The position numbers and the translations under genes are program-made. Shown here one piece after another: positions 30,589 through 40,062 of a stretch of DNA of 64,000 nucleotides (the first letter of the stretch is position 1; each line of letters begins with the position of its first letter). The notes beneath the pieces were generated by a model. The model did not search any database. It saw only the letters and a program-made list of their open reading frames with translations, and was not told the DNA's origin. Source of the stretch: a virus; IMG/VR virus record IMGVR_UViG_3300048924_000586, positions 1 through 64,000 of that record. The stretch is one strand, 5' to 3'.

Positions 30589-31061
30589 CAGCGGCGATCG
30601 AGCGTTTCGGACCTGTATGTGCTGCGTCGCTCATGGTGGCTGCGCTGTACTATTTCCGTGGCGACTTAGTTCTAATGGCGTTCAACGGGCAGCTAGACCT
30701 GAAAAACGTATATGCCTCTGTGTTCGATTGGTCATCCATCCAAACGGGTTTTGTATTCGGGATTTTTGGCTTTGTAGCAGGTAAGAGCGGAGGTTTTATC
30801 GAGGCCATTCGCGATACTAAGGAAATGGCTCTCTTTCTCACATATACAAAGCGAGCTATTTACCTAGGCTTCTGCCTGACGTTCTCCAGCATAGTCATGT
30901 CGATCACGTCATTCGATGTTTCGAGCGGTGGGCCTTGGAAGTTTCATATTTTTGCTGTCTGGTCGTTTGTATCATTATGGGGATTCCTAGCGTTTCTCCG
31001 TGTTGCGTACATTTTTGGTGACATACTGCGGGTACGTGATCGAGTGCGGATCCCGGGATAA
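30585..31061 (+). CDS. RexB-like four-helix membrane protein (158 aa)
   Basis: Four predicted membrane segments: FGPVCAASLMVAALYYF (8-24), IQTGFVFGIFGFVAG (51-65), AIYLGFCLTFSSIVMSITSF (91-110) and FHIFAVWSFVSLWGFLAFLR (120-139). A charged cytoplasmic loop (KSGGFIEAIRDTKEM) joins helices 2 and 3. Lambda RexB is 144 aa with four helices and a similar charged loop; it forms an ion channel that depolarises the cell when RexA is triggered. Overlap with the upstream gene implies fixed stoichiometry. The role in phage exclusion is inferred. Confidence 0.6.
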   Translation: MTAAIERFGPVCAASLMVAALYYFRGDLVLMAFNGQLDLKNVYASVFDWSSIQTGFVFGIFGFVAGKSGGFIEAIRDTKEMALFLTYTKRAIYLGFCLTFSSIVMSITSFDVSSGGPWKFHIFAVWSFVSLWGFLAFLRVAYIFGDILRVRDRVRIPG

Positions 31062-31101
31062 TGCCTGATACTGGCGCTGCGCCACTTCCCGAGTAAACCC
31101 C

Positions 31102-31737
31102 ATGATCGTGATGACAGTCGTCGGCAGTGGCATGGCCCAGCTTGAGGAAGCGACCATCATCCTCGGCACACAGGGCCGTGCTCGACGCGCTTATTCCCGC
31201 GCGATCAACCACACTGGCGACATCGTTCGAAACGAAGCTGGCAGCGCGCTGTCTGCCCAGACGGGCCTACCCAAGCGTACGGGCAAGAAGGCTTATCGGA
31301 TATCTGGCGAGCGCGCCAAGCCAGACACGCTGACGTATGTGGTCAACGGGCAGGGTGGCGATATCGCCCTCAAATACTTCAAGGCCAGAGAGACCAAGAA
31401 GGGTGTCAGCGCTGCTCCTCACAATGCGAGGCGTGTGTTCGCATCCACCTTCATGAAGGCTGGCTGGTGGCCCAAGCGAGTTGGCAAGCCTGGTTGGAAT
31501 AAGCAGGTCTTCATCCGGTCAGGTGATGGCTATAAGTACAACATCGCCCGCAACAATCCATTCGATGCCAAGCGCGTTCGTCTCAAGACCAACTTCCGCA
31601 AGGTCAAGTCAGGCGTCTTCGTCCCGCAGGAGATGGTTCAGGGCCTTGCTGGTGAGGCGTGGAGGAAGGGCGCTCAGCGCCTACAGCCACGTGTCGAGCA
31701 CGAGGTCAGAGCAATGACCAAGGGGATCGTTAGTTGA
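31102..31737 (+). CDS. prophage minor tail protein Z-like (211 aa)
   Basis: Residues 15-110 fit the GPZ-type pattern of tail completion proteins (ARRAYSRAINHTGDIVRNEA, then GLPKRTGKKAYRI), and the C-terminal half has DGYKYNIARNNPFDAKRVRL and VRAMTKGIVS. Neither the ATG at 31102 nor the one at 31132 (MAQLEEATIILG) has a good ribosome-binding site. Its place before the terminase genes and before the late promoter is unusual for a tail completion gene. Confidence 0.55.
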   Translation: MIVMTVVGSGMAQLEEATIILGTQGRARRAYSRAINHTGDIVRNEAGSALSAQTGLPKRTGKKAYRISGERAKPDTLTYVVNGQGGDIALKYFKARETKKGVSAAPHNARRVFASTFMKAGWWPKRVGKPGWNKQVFIRSGDGYKYNIARNNPFDAKRVRLKTNFRKVKSGVFVPQEMVQGLAGEAWRKGAQRLQPRVEHEVRAMTKGIVS

Positions 31738-31788
31738 TGCACTGGATGAAAAAAGCGATGCAAAATACTGAAAACCATCATTTTATTG

Positions 31789-31817
31789 TTGACAACGCCG
31801 GTGGCGCATGCTATCAT
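31789..31817 (+). promoter_or_regulatory. strong late promoter candidate
   Basis: TTGACA (31789-31794), an exact 17-nt spacer and TATCAT (31812-31817) make the best sigma-70-type promoter in the window without an operator-like palindrome in its spacer. It is 158 nt upstream of the small terminase gene and points into the whole head-tail cluster. Confidence 0.75.
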
Positions 31818-31974
31818 GGTGAGGCCACCCCCTCGGTCGGGTCCCTCTGACCCCCTGCCGGGCCTATGCGGGCGGGAAGGCCCGGACTTGAACTAGGTAC
31901 GAAATTTTCCAGAACCGCTTTCCTACTTGTCTACCCCGGCTGTCTCCCCCGTAGGGGGAGGTTGAGCGCCAACC
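31818..31974. other. late leader with hairpins, possible cos region
   Basis: The stretch holds GGGTC-CCTCT-GACCC, CCGGGCC paired with GGCCCGG around 13 nt, and CTCCCCC-GTA-GGGGGAG. The last overlaps the ribosome-binding site of the small terminase and could limit its translation. Lambda-type terminases cut at a cos site near their own genes, so cos could lie here, but no specific nick site can be named. Confidence 0.4.
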
Positions 31975-32526
31975 ATGAAAGTGCTGACGCCGATGTCCAA
32001 GGGTAAGGAAGTCAGCCAGGCCGAACTTTCCGACATCATCGGCAAATCGCAGGTCACGCTCCGTGCGTGGGAGCGGGAAGGCATGCCGGTACTGTCGAAG
32101 GCCGGCAAGGGTAGAGCGTCGACCTACAACACGGTCGAGGTGATCGAATGGATGGAAGCGCGCCTGATATCCAAGTTTGCGGCCAGCAAGGAAGACGACA
32201 CGGATGTCGTCTCAGAGGATGAGGGCCGGCGCCGCAAGATCGTAGCCGAGGCCAAGCTGGCCGAACTGAAACTTGCTGTCGAGAGCGGGGAGCTGGTCGA
32301 GATCGAGGCCGTTGGGGTCGAGGTCGATACTGTGTTGAGCAGCGTGCGAGCGCGGCTCCTGGCAATACCCGGAACGCTGGCGCTGACGCTGACAAACGAA
32401 CCGGACCCGTCCGTCGTTCGTGATCGCGTCTTTGACGAGATTTCGGGGGCACTGAATGAGCTATCAGCCGCTGATCTCGGCAGGCCGAGCGAAGCTACAG
32501 GCGCGACTGAGGCAGTCGAGGCTTAA
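31975..32526 (+). CDS. terminase small subunit, Nu1-like (183 aa)
   Basis: The N-terminal 60 residues form a winged HTH (VSQAELSDIIGKSQVTLRAW, then REGMPVLSKAGKGRASTYNT), the DNA-binding module of lambda Nu1. A long charged helix follows (EGRRRKIVAEAKLAELKLAV) that would bind the large subunit. The last 71 nt overlap the large subunit gene. GGGGGAGG lies 13 nt before the ATG, partly inside a hairpin; ATG 31993 is an alternative start. Confidence 0.85.
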   Translation: MKVLTPMSKGKEVSQAELSDIIGKSQVTLRAWEREGMPVLSKAGKGRASTYNTVEVIEWMEARLISKFAASKEDDTDVVSEDEGRRRKIVAEAKLAELKLAVESGELVEIEAVGVEVDTVLSSVRARLLAIPGTLALTLTNEPDPSVVRDRVFDEISGALNELSAADLGRPSEATGATEAVEA

Positions 32527-34582
32527 AGGCCTTACGCCTCCGCCCAAGCTCAATCTGGTTGAATGGGCCGACACCTATCGTTTTCTGAGCCCAGAGGCGT
32601 CGTCCTCGCCGGGCCGCTGGCGCACTTCGAACGTTGAGGTAGCGCGCGGCCCGATGCTGGCTGCCACGGATCCTCGCATCCATACCGTCACCATCATGTG
32701 CTGCACGCAGCTCATGAAGACGGAGCTAATCAACAACGTCGCCGCCTTCTACATCCATCAGGATCCGGCGCCGATCATTCTGATTCAGCCGACTACCAAG
32801 CTCGGCGAAAGCTGGTCCAAGGACCGCTTCGATAAACTGCGCCGTGACACGCCGGTTATCCGCGACCGTGTCCGCGAGGCACGCTCGAAAGACAGCGGCA
32901 CCACGATCCTGCATAAGGACTTCGATGGCGGTCACCTGACCATTGTCGGTGCGAATAGCCCGGTTGATCTGGCGTCGCGTCCTATCCGCGTGGTGCTCGC
33001 CGACGAAATCGACAAATACCCGGCCAGCGCCGGCAAGGAAGGCGATCCGCTCTCACTTGCTGAGGAACGCGCTGCATCGTTCTGGAATCGCAAGTTCATT
33101 AGAGCTTGCTCGCCGACGATTGCCGGCAATTCGAAAATCGAATCCGAGTACGAGGCGTCCGATCAGCGGAAGCCGTTCCTGCCTTGCCCTCATTGTGAGG
33201 CTTTGCAGGTCTTAGAGTTCGAGCGGGTCCGGTGGGATAAATCGGCCGACGGTCAACATCTGCCGGCGACAGCGAAATATCACTGCGTGGAATGCGAGAA
33301 GCCTTGGGAGGAGACGGCACGCCAGCGAATGCTGAGAACGCCGAACTCAATTACTTGGCGCCAGACCGCGACCTTCATGTGCTGTGGTGATGAACAGTCA
33401 CCATCCAAATGGGATGCCGAGGGCCGATCTCTCTGCAAATATTGCGATAAGCGCTCAGCGTTTGACGGACATGCTGGCTTCTGGGCATCCAAGCTCTATT
33501 CGCCTTGGGGCGGTCTGGACGACGTCGCGCGAAAATGGCTTAAAGCTAGTGGTTCCAAGAGCAGCGAATTGCTCAAGACCTTCTTCAATACGCAGCTCGG
33601 CAAGACTTTTCAAATCACCGGTGATGCACCGGAGTGGCGCAAACTTTACGACCGACGAGATCAGCACAGCCTTGGGACCATTCCACGCGGCGCATGCTTC
33701 CTGACCGCAGGGATCGACATCCAGCGTGACCGCATCGAGATGCACGTCTGGGGCTGGGGTCGCGGTCTGGAGTCGTGGCTCGTCGACGTTGTCGTCTTTG
33801 AAGGCGTGACTGCCGATATCGGTCATCAGGTCTGGAAGGATCTGGCGGCGGCGCTCAAGCGGACATGGTCACATGCTGCCGGCGCCAACCTGCCAATCAT
33901 GCGGGCGGCGATCGATACAGGTGACGGTCTGACGACTTCGGTCGTTTATGAATGGTGCCGACTGCAAGGTCGAGGCCAGGTCGTGGCCATCAAAGGTGAC
34001 CGCGAAAAGCTCAACGCTGTATCGCCGGTCGACGGCCCGAAATGGATGGACGTCAAGGTCAGCGGCAAGAAGATCAAACGCGGCCTAGCCCTCTATATGG
34101 TCTCCGGTCCTTTCTTCAAGCAGGAGCTCTACCGCTACCTGCGGCTCGACAAACCCACCGATGAGGACCTGGCCGTCGGCGTCTGCTTTCCAGACGGCTA
34201 CGTCCACATTCCACAGGGAGCAACGGGCGAGTGGGTCGAGCAGCTCGTCGCTGAGCAGCTTGTTACCGAGAAAAACAAGATCACTGGTTTCGGCAAACTC
34301 CGCTGGGTCAAGACCCGCGAGCGAAACGAGGCACTCGACTGCCGAGTCTATGCACGCTCGATGGTCTGGCTTCTTGGAGCTGACCGCTGGTCAAATGCTC
34401 AATGGTACAAGCTTGAAGTGCAATGCGGCGGCTCTGCCGAGCCAACCGAAAGGCCGGCATTCACTGCAGCACCGGTACCCCAGTCGAAGCCAGAAGATCC
34501 ACCGCCACCACCACCAGCAAACGACAATCCTGCACCTCCTCCGGCACGGAAGCCGAAGAAGGCCGCATCATCATGGCTTTAG
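32456..34582 (+). CDS. terminase large subunit, lambda GpA family (708 aa)
   Basis: The ATP-driven DNA-packaging motor and cos-cutting nuclease. KLNLVEWADTYRFLSPEASS and GRWRTSNVEVARGPM are the GpA N-terminal signature. The ATPase P-loop-like CCTQLMKTELIN (about residue 82) and Walker B IRVVLADEIDKY (about 177) follow, then Cys pairs CPHC and CVEC near 242-280. The nuclease part has AGIDIQRDRIEMHVWGWG (about 418). The Pro-rich tail contains PPPANDNPAPPP. The length is typical for the family. Translation is coupled to the small subunit by overlap. Confidence 0.95.
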   Translation: MSYQPLISAGRAKLQARLRQSRLKGLTPPPKLNLVEWADTYRFLSPEASSSPGRWRTSNVEVARGPMLAATDPRIHTVTIMCCTQLMKTELINNVAAFYIHQDPAPIILIQPTTKLGESWSKDRFDKLRRDTPVIRDRVREARSKDSGTTILHKDFDGGHLTIVGANSPVDLASRPIRVVLADEIDKYPASAGKEGDPLSLAEERAASFWNRKFIRACSPTIAGNSKIESEYEASDQRKPFLPCPHCEALQVLEFERVRWDKSADGQHLPATAKYHCVECEKPWEETARQRMLRTPNSITWRQTATFMCCGDEQSPSKWDAEGRSLCKYCDKRSAFDGHAGFWASKLYSPWGGLDDVARKWLKASGSKSSELLKTFFNTQLGKTFQITGDAPEWRKLYDRRDQHSLGTIPRGACFLTAGIDIQRDRIEMHVWGWGRGLESWLVDVVVFEGVTADIGHQVWKDLAAALKRTWSHAAGANLPIMRAAIDTGDGLTTSVVYEWCRLQGRGQVVAIKGDREKLNAVSPVDGPKWMDVKVSGKKIKRGLALYMVSGPFFKQELYRYLRLDKPTDEDLAVGVCFPDGYVHIPQGATGEWVEQLVAEQLVTEKNKITGFGKLRWVKTRERNEALDCRVYARSMVWLLGADRWSNAQWYKLEVQCGGSAEPTERPAFTAAPVPQSKPEDPPPPPPANDNPAPPPARKPKKAASSWL

Positions 34583-34591
34583 GAGGCAATC

Positions 34592-34783
34592 ATGGCTGAC
34601 AATTCTGCACAGATTGCCGCCCTTCGAGACGCTATCTCGCAAGGTGCCCGTCGTGTCGTTTTTCGAGACGGCGGCACCCACCGCGAGGTGGAATATCACT
34701 CGCTGAAAGACATGCGGGATACACTGGAATGGCTAGAGGCGCAGCAGTCTCGCAAGTCGCGTGTAACGCTGGCGGCATTCTGA
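34592..34783 (+). CDS. gpW-like head-tail joining protein (63 aa)
   Basis: Matches the short lambda gpW layout: a first helix (AQIAALRDAISQGA), a two-strand turn (RRVVFRDGGTHREVEYHS) and a second helix (LKDMRDTLEWLEAQQ). gpW plugs the portal after packaging and makes the site for the connector. It is placed between terminase and portal as in lambda. Confidence 0.85.
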   Translation: MADNSAQIAALRDAISQGARRVVFRDGGTHREVEYHSLKDMRDTLEWLEAQQSRKSRVTLAAF

Positions 34784-34787
34784 GACC

Positions 34788-36305
34788 ATGGGATCAGCAA
34801 ATCTGCTTGACCGCGCCATTGCGGTGGTGGCGCCGCGCACTGCTGCGCGTCGTGTCGCTGCCCGAAGGGCGTTCGATGTCATGTCGCGAGGCTACGACGG
34901 TGCTAACCGTGACCGCCTTCGTAATAGCTGGCGCTCGCACAACACGAGCGCAGACACCGAGATCGCTGCCGCCGGCTCGCTTTTGCGAGACCGCATGCGC
35001 GATCTAGTCCGCAACAATCCTTACGCTGCGAATGCTCTCGCCGTCCTCGTTACCCACGCCGTTGGCGCCGGTATCGTACCGCGGTCGAAGGACAAGAAGG
35101 TCAACAAGCTCTTTGCTGACTGGATGAAGCAGTGCGATGCCGATGGTCATCTCGACTTTCACGGCATTATCTCGCTCGCTACCCGCGAGATGCTCGAGTC
35201 TGGCACCGGGATGGTTCGCCGTCGCAGGCGCCTTGCCGAGGATGGCTTGGCAGTTCCGCTGCAGCTTCAGGTCTTGGAAGTCGATCACCTCGACGCTACC
35301 AGGCACGGCGAGTTGGCTACCGGCCGACGCGCCTCGTACGGTATCGAGTACAATGGCATTGGCAAGACCACTGCCTACTGGCTCTTTCCGAACCATCCCG
35401 GCAGCACAGCACTTACGTCGACGACCTCGTTGTCGTCGGTGTCGGTACCCGCCGAGGATATCGTTTTTGGCTTCAAGAAGCTGCGGGCAGGGCAGTCGCA
35501 GGGCGTTCCGTGGGGGCATGCAGCCGTCACGTCGCTCTATGACCTGTCCGGATATGAACAATCCGAGCTCGTCCGCAAGCGTCTAGAATCGTGCATGGTT
35601 GGTGTTGTCACCGGCGGTGATGACGAGGGTGGAATTGGCCTGCCTATGGGCGACGACGACGTTCCGGGTGTTTATAACGCCGACGGAGAGATCGTCGAAA
35701 AGTTCGCGCCCGGCATGCTTTATCACGCTCGCGGCGGCAGGGACATTAAGTTCACACAGCCGGCGAACACGGCGAACTACGATTCCTACAAGACCTCCAT
35801 GCTTCACACAATCGCCGTCGGCTTTCATGTGCCGCACGCCTTCCTCTCTGGAAGGCTGGACAAGGTCAATTACTCGTCGAGCAAAATCGGCCTTGAGACC
35901 TACAAGAAGATCATTGATGACCTGCAGTGGCAGGTGATCATCCCGATGATCTGCCAGCCTCTTTGGGACTGGTTCTGCGAAGCTGCATTCTGGGCTGGCA
36001 AGATCAAGACGCGCAAAGTTGCCGTCGAATGGTCTCCGCCCCGATTCCCGAGCGCCGACGAGGCCAAGGATGTGGCGGCACGCGTCGCAGCGGTTCGTTC
36101 CGGTCTGCTCAATCCATTGGTCGCCATCGCTGAGACTGGCTTCACGCCGGAGGAGGTCATTGCTGGCTTCGTCGAGTGGAACGCCTTGCTGGACGATAAC
36201 AAGCTGATCTTTGATTCCGACCCGCGTCGAATGTCGCAGGCCGGCCAGACACAGCAGGACGCTGACGCCGACAAAGCTGACGCCTCCATTGAGGACACCT
36301 CATGA
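34788..36305 (+). CDS. portal protein, lambda gpB family (505 aa)
   Basis: RAFDVMSRGYDGANRDRLRN and NNPYAANALAVLVTHAVGAG match the conserved N-terminal part of lambda-type portals. VLEVDHLDATRHGELATGRR, a central SGRLDKVNYSSSKIGLETYK and an acidic C-terminus complete the pattern. It forms the dodecameric DNA gate of the head. It starts 5 nt after gpW and overlaps the protease gene by ATGA. Confidence 0.9.
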   Translation: MGSANLLDRAIAVVAPRTAARRVAARRAFDVMSRGYDGANRDRLRNSWRSHNTSADTEIAAAGSLLRDRMRDLVRNNPYAANALAVLVTHAVGAGIVPRSKDKKVNKLFADWMKQCDADGHLDFHGIISLATREMLESGTGMVRRRRRLAEDGLAVPLQLQVLEVDHLDATRHGELATGRRASYGIEYNGIGKTTAYWLFPNHPGSTALTSTTSLSSVSVPAEDIVFGFKKLRAGQSQGVPWGHAAVTSLYDLSGYEQSELVRKRLESCMVGVVTGGDDEGGIGLPMGDDDVPGVYNADGEIVEKFAPGMLYHARGGRDIKFTQPANTANYDSYKTSMLHTIAVGFHVPHAFLSGRLDKVNYSSSKIGLETYKKIIDDLQWQVIIPMICQPLWDWFCEAAFWAGKIKTRKVAVEWSPPRFPSADEAKDVAARVAAVRSGLLNPLVAIAETGFTPEEVIAGFVEWNALLDDNKLIFDSDPRRMSQAGQTQQDADADKADASIEDTS

Positions 36306-36934
36306 CAGACAAAAACGTGAGCCTGCCGAAGTTCGGCAGGAACGCCGAGGTGCGTTCTGCGTCGTTCGACGAAGCGGACAACACCATTGAAGTCATCTGG
36401 ACGACTGGCGCCGCCGTGCGCCGGTGGTCTTGGCGACATGAGCGCTACTATTCGGAAGTTCTGGAGGTTACGCCGCAGGCGATCCGACTGGAGCGGCTGA
36501 ATGCAGGCGCACCATTCCTCGATACCCACGACGATTGGTCTCTCCGGTCGGTCATCGGATCCGTCGTGCCTGGCTCGGCCAAGATCGAAGGCGGCAAGGG
36601 TTACGCCCGCGTCAAGCTTTCGCGTGCAGCTGAAGACACTGCGATCGTCGAGAAGATCAAGGACGGCATCATCCGTAACATCAGCGTCGGTTACGCAATC
36701 CACAAGGTCGTGAAAACCGACTCGGATGGCGACGGTACCGATGAAGAATGGCGCGTCGTTGACTGGGAGCCGCTGGAAATCAGCGCTGTCCCAGTACCAG
36801 CGGACGCCGGGTCTCAGATCCGCAAAGACGAGCAGAAGCTCATCCCCTGCGAGTTTGTAGGCGAACAGGCCACAGGCCGAAACGAAGCGCGCCGAATCCG
36901 AATGGCGATGCGTCACCGTCAGTCCGTGGCTTAG
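36302..36934 (+). CDS. prohead maturation protease, HK97/S78 type (210 aa)
   Basis: APFLDTHDDWSLRSVIGSVV contains the catalytic His region, and IRNISVGYAIHKVVKTD the catalytic Ser of S78 prohead proteases; VDWEPLEISAVPVPADAG is the conserved C-terminal segment. It removes the capsid delta domain during assembly. It lies directly upstream of the capsid gene, the usual order. Confidence 0.9.
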   Translation: MTDKNVSLPKFGRNAEVRSASFDEADNTIEVIWTTGAAVRRWSWRHERYYSEVLEVTPQAIRLERLNAGAPFLDTHDDWSLRSVIGSVVPGSAKIEGGKGYARVKLSRAAEDTAIVEKIKDGIIRNISVGYAIHKVVKTDSDGDGTDEEWRVVDWEPLEISAVPVPADAGSQIRKDEQKLIPCEFVGEQATGRNEARRIRMAMRHRQSVA

Positions 36935-36963
36935 GCACGGCCCTCTTTTTTTAGGAATACCAT

Positions 36964-38520
36964 ATGACACTTCGTGAGAAGCTGGCCCTGCTGGAAAAGC
37001 GCGCCGCTGACAAGCTTGCCGAAATCAAGGACGACACCGCAGCTGACGCTGCCCGCGCGATCGAAAAGGATCACGAAGGCATTCTGGCGGAAATTGCCGA
37101 AGTCCGAAAGCAGATCGCAGCCGCTGATGCCGCTGAGGATGCTGCCCGCGCTGCACCGCGTCAGGACCAGACCCCGCCGGTCGACGTCGATGCTGCTATC
37201 CGTAAGGCCCTCGACACCGAACACAAGCGCGCATCCGAAATCCGCACGCTCGCCAAAGAAGCCGGTGAGGCTGAGCTCGGCGACGAGCACATCGACAAGC
37301 GATCGAGCGTCGAGCAGTTCCGATCTGCACTTCTGGAAAAGATGATGAAGCGCGAAGCACCCGCCACCGACAACCGCAGCCCGGCCAATGTCGGCGAAGA
37401 GCATCACGAGAAGCGCGCCTCCGCCATGCGCGAGGCGCTCGCTCACCGCGCCGACCCGTCAAAGCCTCTGGGCGACGGCGGCCGCGAGTATCGTGGCTTC
37501 TCGCTGATGGATATGGCCCGCGAGGCACTGGAAACCCGCGGCGTGAAGACGCGCGGCATGTCCCGTGACGAGATCGCTGGCGCCGCTCTCGCTCAGCGTT
37601 CCGGCTATGGCTCGACATCCGACTTCCCGATTATCCTCGGCAATGTGGTCAATACTACCCTGCGCGCTGGCTATGAGGCTGCCGGCCAGACCTTCCGTCC
37701 GCTGATCCGCGAGACGACGGTCGCCGACTTCAAGGCCATCAACCGCGCCCAGCTTGGTGAAGGTCCAGCCTTCGACAAGGTGAGCGAGTCCGGCGAATTC
37801 AAGCGTGGAACCGTCGCTGAAGGCAAGGAATCCTACAAGATTGCGACCTTCGGTAAGGTCATCGCCATCACCCGCCAGGTCATCATCAATGATGATATGA
37901 ACGCGTTCAGCCGCATCCCACAGCTGATGGGTGGCGCGGCCGCGCAGCTGGAAAGCGATCTCGTGTGGGCTCAGATCCTCTCCAACCCAGCAATGGGCGA
38001 CGGCAAGCAGCTGTTCAGCGCTGATCACAAGAACGTGCTGGCCGCAGCTGCTTTCGGCGTTGCCTCGCTCGGCAAGGGTCGCGCTCAGATGGCGAAGCAG
38101 GTCGGCCTCGACGGCAAGACTGTGCTGAACATCCGTCCGCAGTTCCTGATCGTGCCCGTCGAACTCGAAACGACTGCCGAGCAGGTGCTGAAGTCCACCT
38201 TCTTCGCCGATGACGCTTCCAAGGTCGCGACGGAATCCATGCGCAAGCTGCAGATCATTGCTGAGGCTCGCCTTGACAATGGCATCAGCAACCCGGCCGC
38301 TGTGTCTTCGAAGATCGATGGGTCGACGACCGCCTGGTATCTGGCCGCATCGCCCGCACAGGTCGACACGGTCGAGCTTGCCTATCTCGAAGGCAACCGA
38401 GGCGTCTACATCGAGACCCGTCAGGGCTTCGACGTCGATGGTCTCGAAGTCAAGGCTCGCCTTGATGTTGGCGCTAAGGCCATGGATCACCGCGGCCTCG
38501 CCAAGAACGCCGGCGCCTAA
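36964..38520 (+). CDS. major capsid protein, HK97 fold, with N-terminal delta domain (518 aa)
   Basis: Residues 1-170 are highly charged and helical (KLALLEKRAADKLAEIKDDT, then ADAAEDAARAAPRQDQ), as in the scaffolding delta domain cut off by the protease. The rest is the HK97-type body (NVVNTTLRAGYEAAGQTFRP, AQLESDLVWAQILSNPAMGD, DVGAKAMDHRGLAKNAGA). The ATG follows AGGAATACCAT. A GGGCGGC/GCCGCCC hairpin lies just after the stop (38530-38548). Confidence 0.9.
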   Translation: MTLREKLALLEKRAADKLAEIKDDTAADAARAIEKDHEGILAEIAEVRKQIAAADAAEDAARAAPRQDQTPPVDVDAAIRKALDTEHKRASEIRTLAKEAGEAELGDEHIDKRSSVEQFRSALLEKMMKREAPATDNRSPANVGEEHHEKRASAMREALAHRADPSKPLGDGGREYRGFSLMDMAREALETRGVKTRGMSRDEIAGAALAQRSGYGSTSDFPIILGNVVNTTLRAGYEAAGQTFRPLIRETTVADFKAINRAQLGEGPAFDKVSESGEFKRGTVAEGKESYKIATFGKVIAITRQVIINDDMNAFSRIPQLMGGAAAQLESDLVWAQILSNPAMGDGKQLFSADHKNVLAAAAFGVASLGKGRAQMAKQVGLDGKTVLNIRPQFLIVPVELETTAEQVLKSTFFADDASKVATESMRKLQIIAEARLDNGISNPAAVSSKIDGSTTAWYLAASPAQVDTVELAYLEGNRGVYIETRQGFDVDGLEVKARLDVGAKAMDHRGLAKNAGA

Positions 38521-38568
38521 TCTTCAAAGGGCGGCCTAGTGCCGCCCGACATCCTTTCGGAGAAACAG

Positions 38569-38895
38569 ATGAAGAATTACATTCAGCCGGGCAACACTGT
38601 CACGGTAACCGCTCCCTATGACGTTGTGTCTGGCGGCGGCGTTCTGGTCGGCACTATCTTTGGTGTCGCCGCAACGACTGCAAAGGCCGGCGAATCTGTC
38701 GAGATCAAGCTCAACGGCGTCTACGAACTCGGCAAGACTTCCGCTCAGGCGTGGGCGTTCGGTGCGCTCGCGTATTGGGACGACACCAACAAGCTCGTCA
38801 CGACGACCGCATCGGGCAACACGCTCATCGGCAAGACGCTCGGCGTGGCAGCCAACCCGTCAGCCACCGGCATCGTACGACTGTCGGCAGCGTAA
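38569..38895 (+). CDS. DUF2190-like capsid decoration protein (108 aa)
   Basis: MKNYIQPGNTVTVTAPYDVV, ESVEIKLNGVYELGKTSAQA and ALAYWDDTNKLVTTTASGNT match DUF2190, small beta-rich proteins that stabilise capsids. The start at 38569 has CGGAG 6 nt upstream; an upstream in-frame start would cross the capsid-end hairpin. The order after the capsid gene fits. Confidence 0.85.
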   Translation: MKNYIQPGNTVTVTAPYDVVSGGGVLVGTIFGVAATTAKAGESVEIKLNGVYELGKTSAQAWAFGALAYWDDTNKLVTTTASGNTLIGKTLGVAANPSATGIVRLSAA

Positions 38896-39257
38896 TGGTC
38901 AACTGGCGCGCCTTGGAGGCGGGAGTGGATCGCAAAATGGCGGCCACCTTCGGCGAAGAGGTGCGTCTGGCCTTCAAGAACAGCGGAGTGGCCGACAGCG
39001 GCCGCCCCGACATTGATATCCGAGCCGTGCTTTACACGGCAGGGAACATACCGACCGCGCTCGGTCCCGGCTTCACCACGATGGTGTCCGCAGGCCAAGG
39101 CATATTGGCCATCAACCGGTCTGAATACTCAGGACCCGATATCTTCCCGAAAGACAAGGTCCGCGCCACTGAGCGCGCCGGACAGCCTTGGTGGGAAGTT
39201 GCCGATGTCACGAGCCGGCACTCGAACTTGATTGTCCTGACGCTAACGCAAAAATGA
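38895..39257 (+). CDS. probable head-tail connector, FII-like (120 aa)
   Basis: The length and place match lambda gpFII, which joins the filled head to the tail. The product starts [20 protein letters not shown], then [20 protein letters not shown] and [20 protein letters not shown]: a mostly beta protein. The start shares a base with the previous stop (TAATG). The identification rests on order and size more than on motifs. Confidence 0.6.
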   Translation: MVNWRALEAGVDRKMAATFGEEVRLAFKNSGVADSGRPDIDIRAVLYTAGNIPTALGPGFTTMVSAGQGILAINRSEYSGPDIFPKDKVRATERAGQPWWEVADVTSRHSNLIVLTLTQK

Positions 39258-39267
39258 GGAGGGCGGC

Positions 39268-40062
39268 ATGTCGCTGGTTCGTATTGCCGCTCGCATCGCA
39301 GCTGTTCAAGCTCTTAAGGGGCAGACGTCAGTGGGCGACAACGTTCTCGACAGCGAGATCGGTGCGCTCGACGTCGATGGTGACGGCAACCTTCGCAGCA
39401 CCAAGCCGAAGCCGTTCATCTCGGTATATACTGATGAAGCTCGCGCGGATGACAACCAGCTGCGGGCATGGGTCGGAAACGGCCGGACAGAATTTCTCTT
39501 TGAGGCCGGCGTCACAGCTGCGCACGCGGACACCGATACAGAGACGGGCGACAGCCTTCTCTATCCAGGCGTCCCAGACACGGATGCTGCGTTTGAATTT
39601 CATTTGGACTTGATAGCGCGCCAGATTGGCGATGCCTTGTCCGATCCAGAGAATGAATGGGCGGAGATTTTCCGCAAATTCACCAAGACGATTGTGCGCA
39701 TCGAGCGCTCGCGCACAAGCAGCGGCGCAAAGGACGGCACCCGTTTGGCGGCCCATCAGGTCAAGGTCACGGTCGAGCTGGTGTCGGATCCCCCAAAGGG
39801 CGAGCCGCTCAGTGCCAGAGGACCTATGGCATTATTCTTCGCGAAGGCTGCCGAGCTGCCGGGACTATCTGGCCGCATCTCGCTCATGCAGGCGCAACTG
39901 ATTGGAGCTCCTCTGGAATGGGAAGCGTCAATGCGCCGTTTCGGTATCGCTCACAGCGAAGCGGATTCGTTGCTCATCACGCCGGCAACAGGTGCGGACG
40001 GTGGCTTACCGATCGTTGCTGTCAACGCGCAGCCGGCACAGATCGCAGGAGGTCAGGTATGA
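39268..40062 (+). CDS. neck/tail completion protein of unknown family (264 aa)
   Basis: It starts [20 protein letters not shown]; the middle contains [20 protein letters not shown] and the C-terminal half has [20 protein letters not shown]. No family is certain. It is placed between the connector and the baseplate spike, where P2-type phages keep tail completion genes, and overlaps the next gene by ATGA. GAGGAGGGCGGC precedes the ATG. Confidence 0.6.
   Translation: MSLVRIAARIAAVQALKGQTSVGDNVLDSEIGALDVDGDGNLRSTKPKPFISVYTDEARADDNQLRAWVGNGRTEFLFEAGVTAAHADTDTETGDSLLYPGVPDTDAAFEFHLDLIARQIGDALSDPENEWAEIFRKFTKTIVRIERSRTSSGAKDGTRLAAHQVKVTVELVSDPPKGEPLSARGPMALFFAKAAELPGLSGRISLMQAQLIGAPLEWEASMRRFGIAHSEADSLLITPATGADGGLPIVAVNAQPAQIAGGQV

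Noticed and set aside
30987-31212. Leftward frames opposite the RexB-like and tail Z-like genes
   Set aside because: No ribosome-binding sites; composition typical of shadows.
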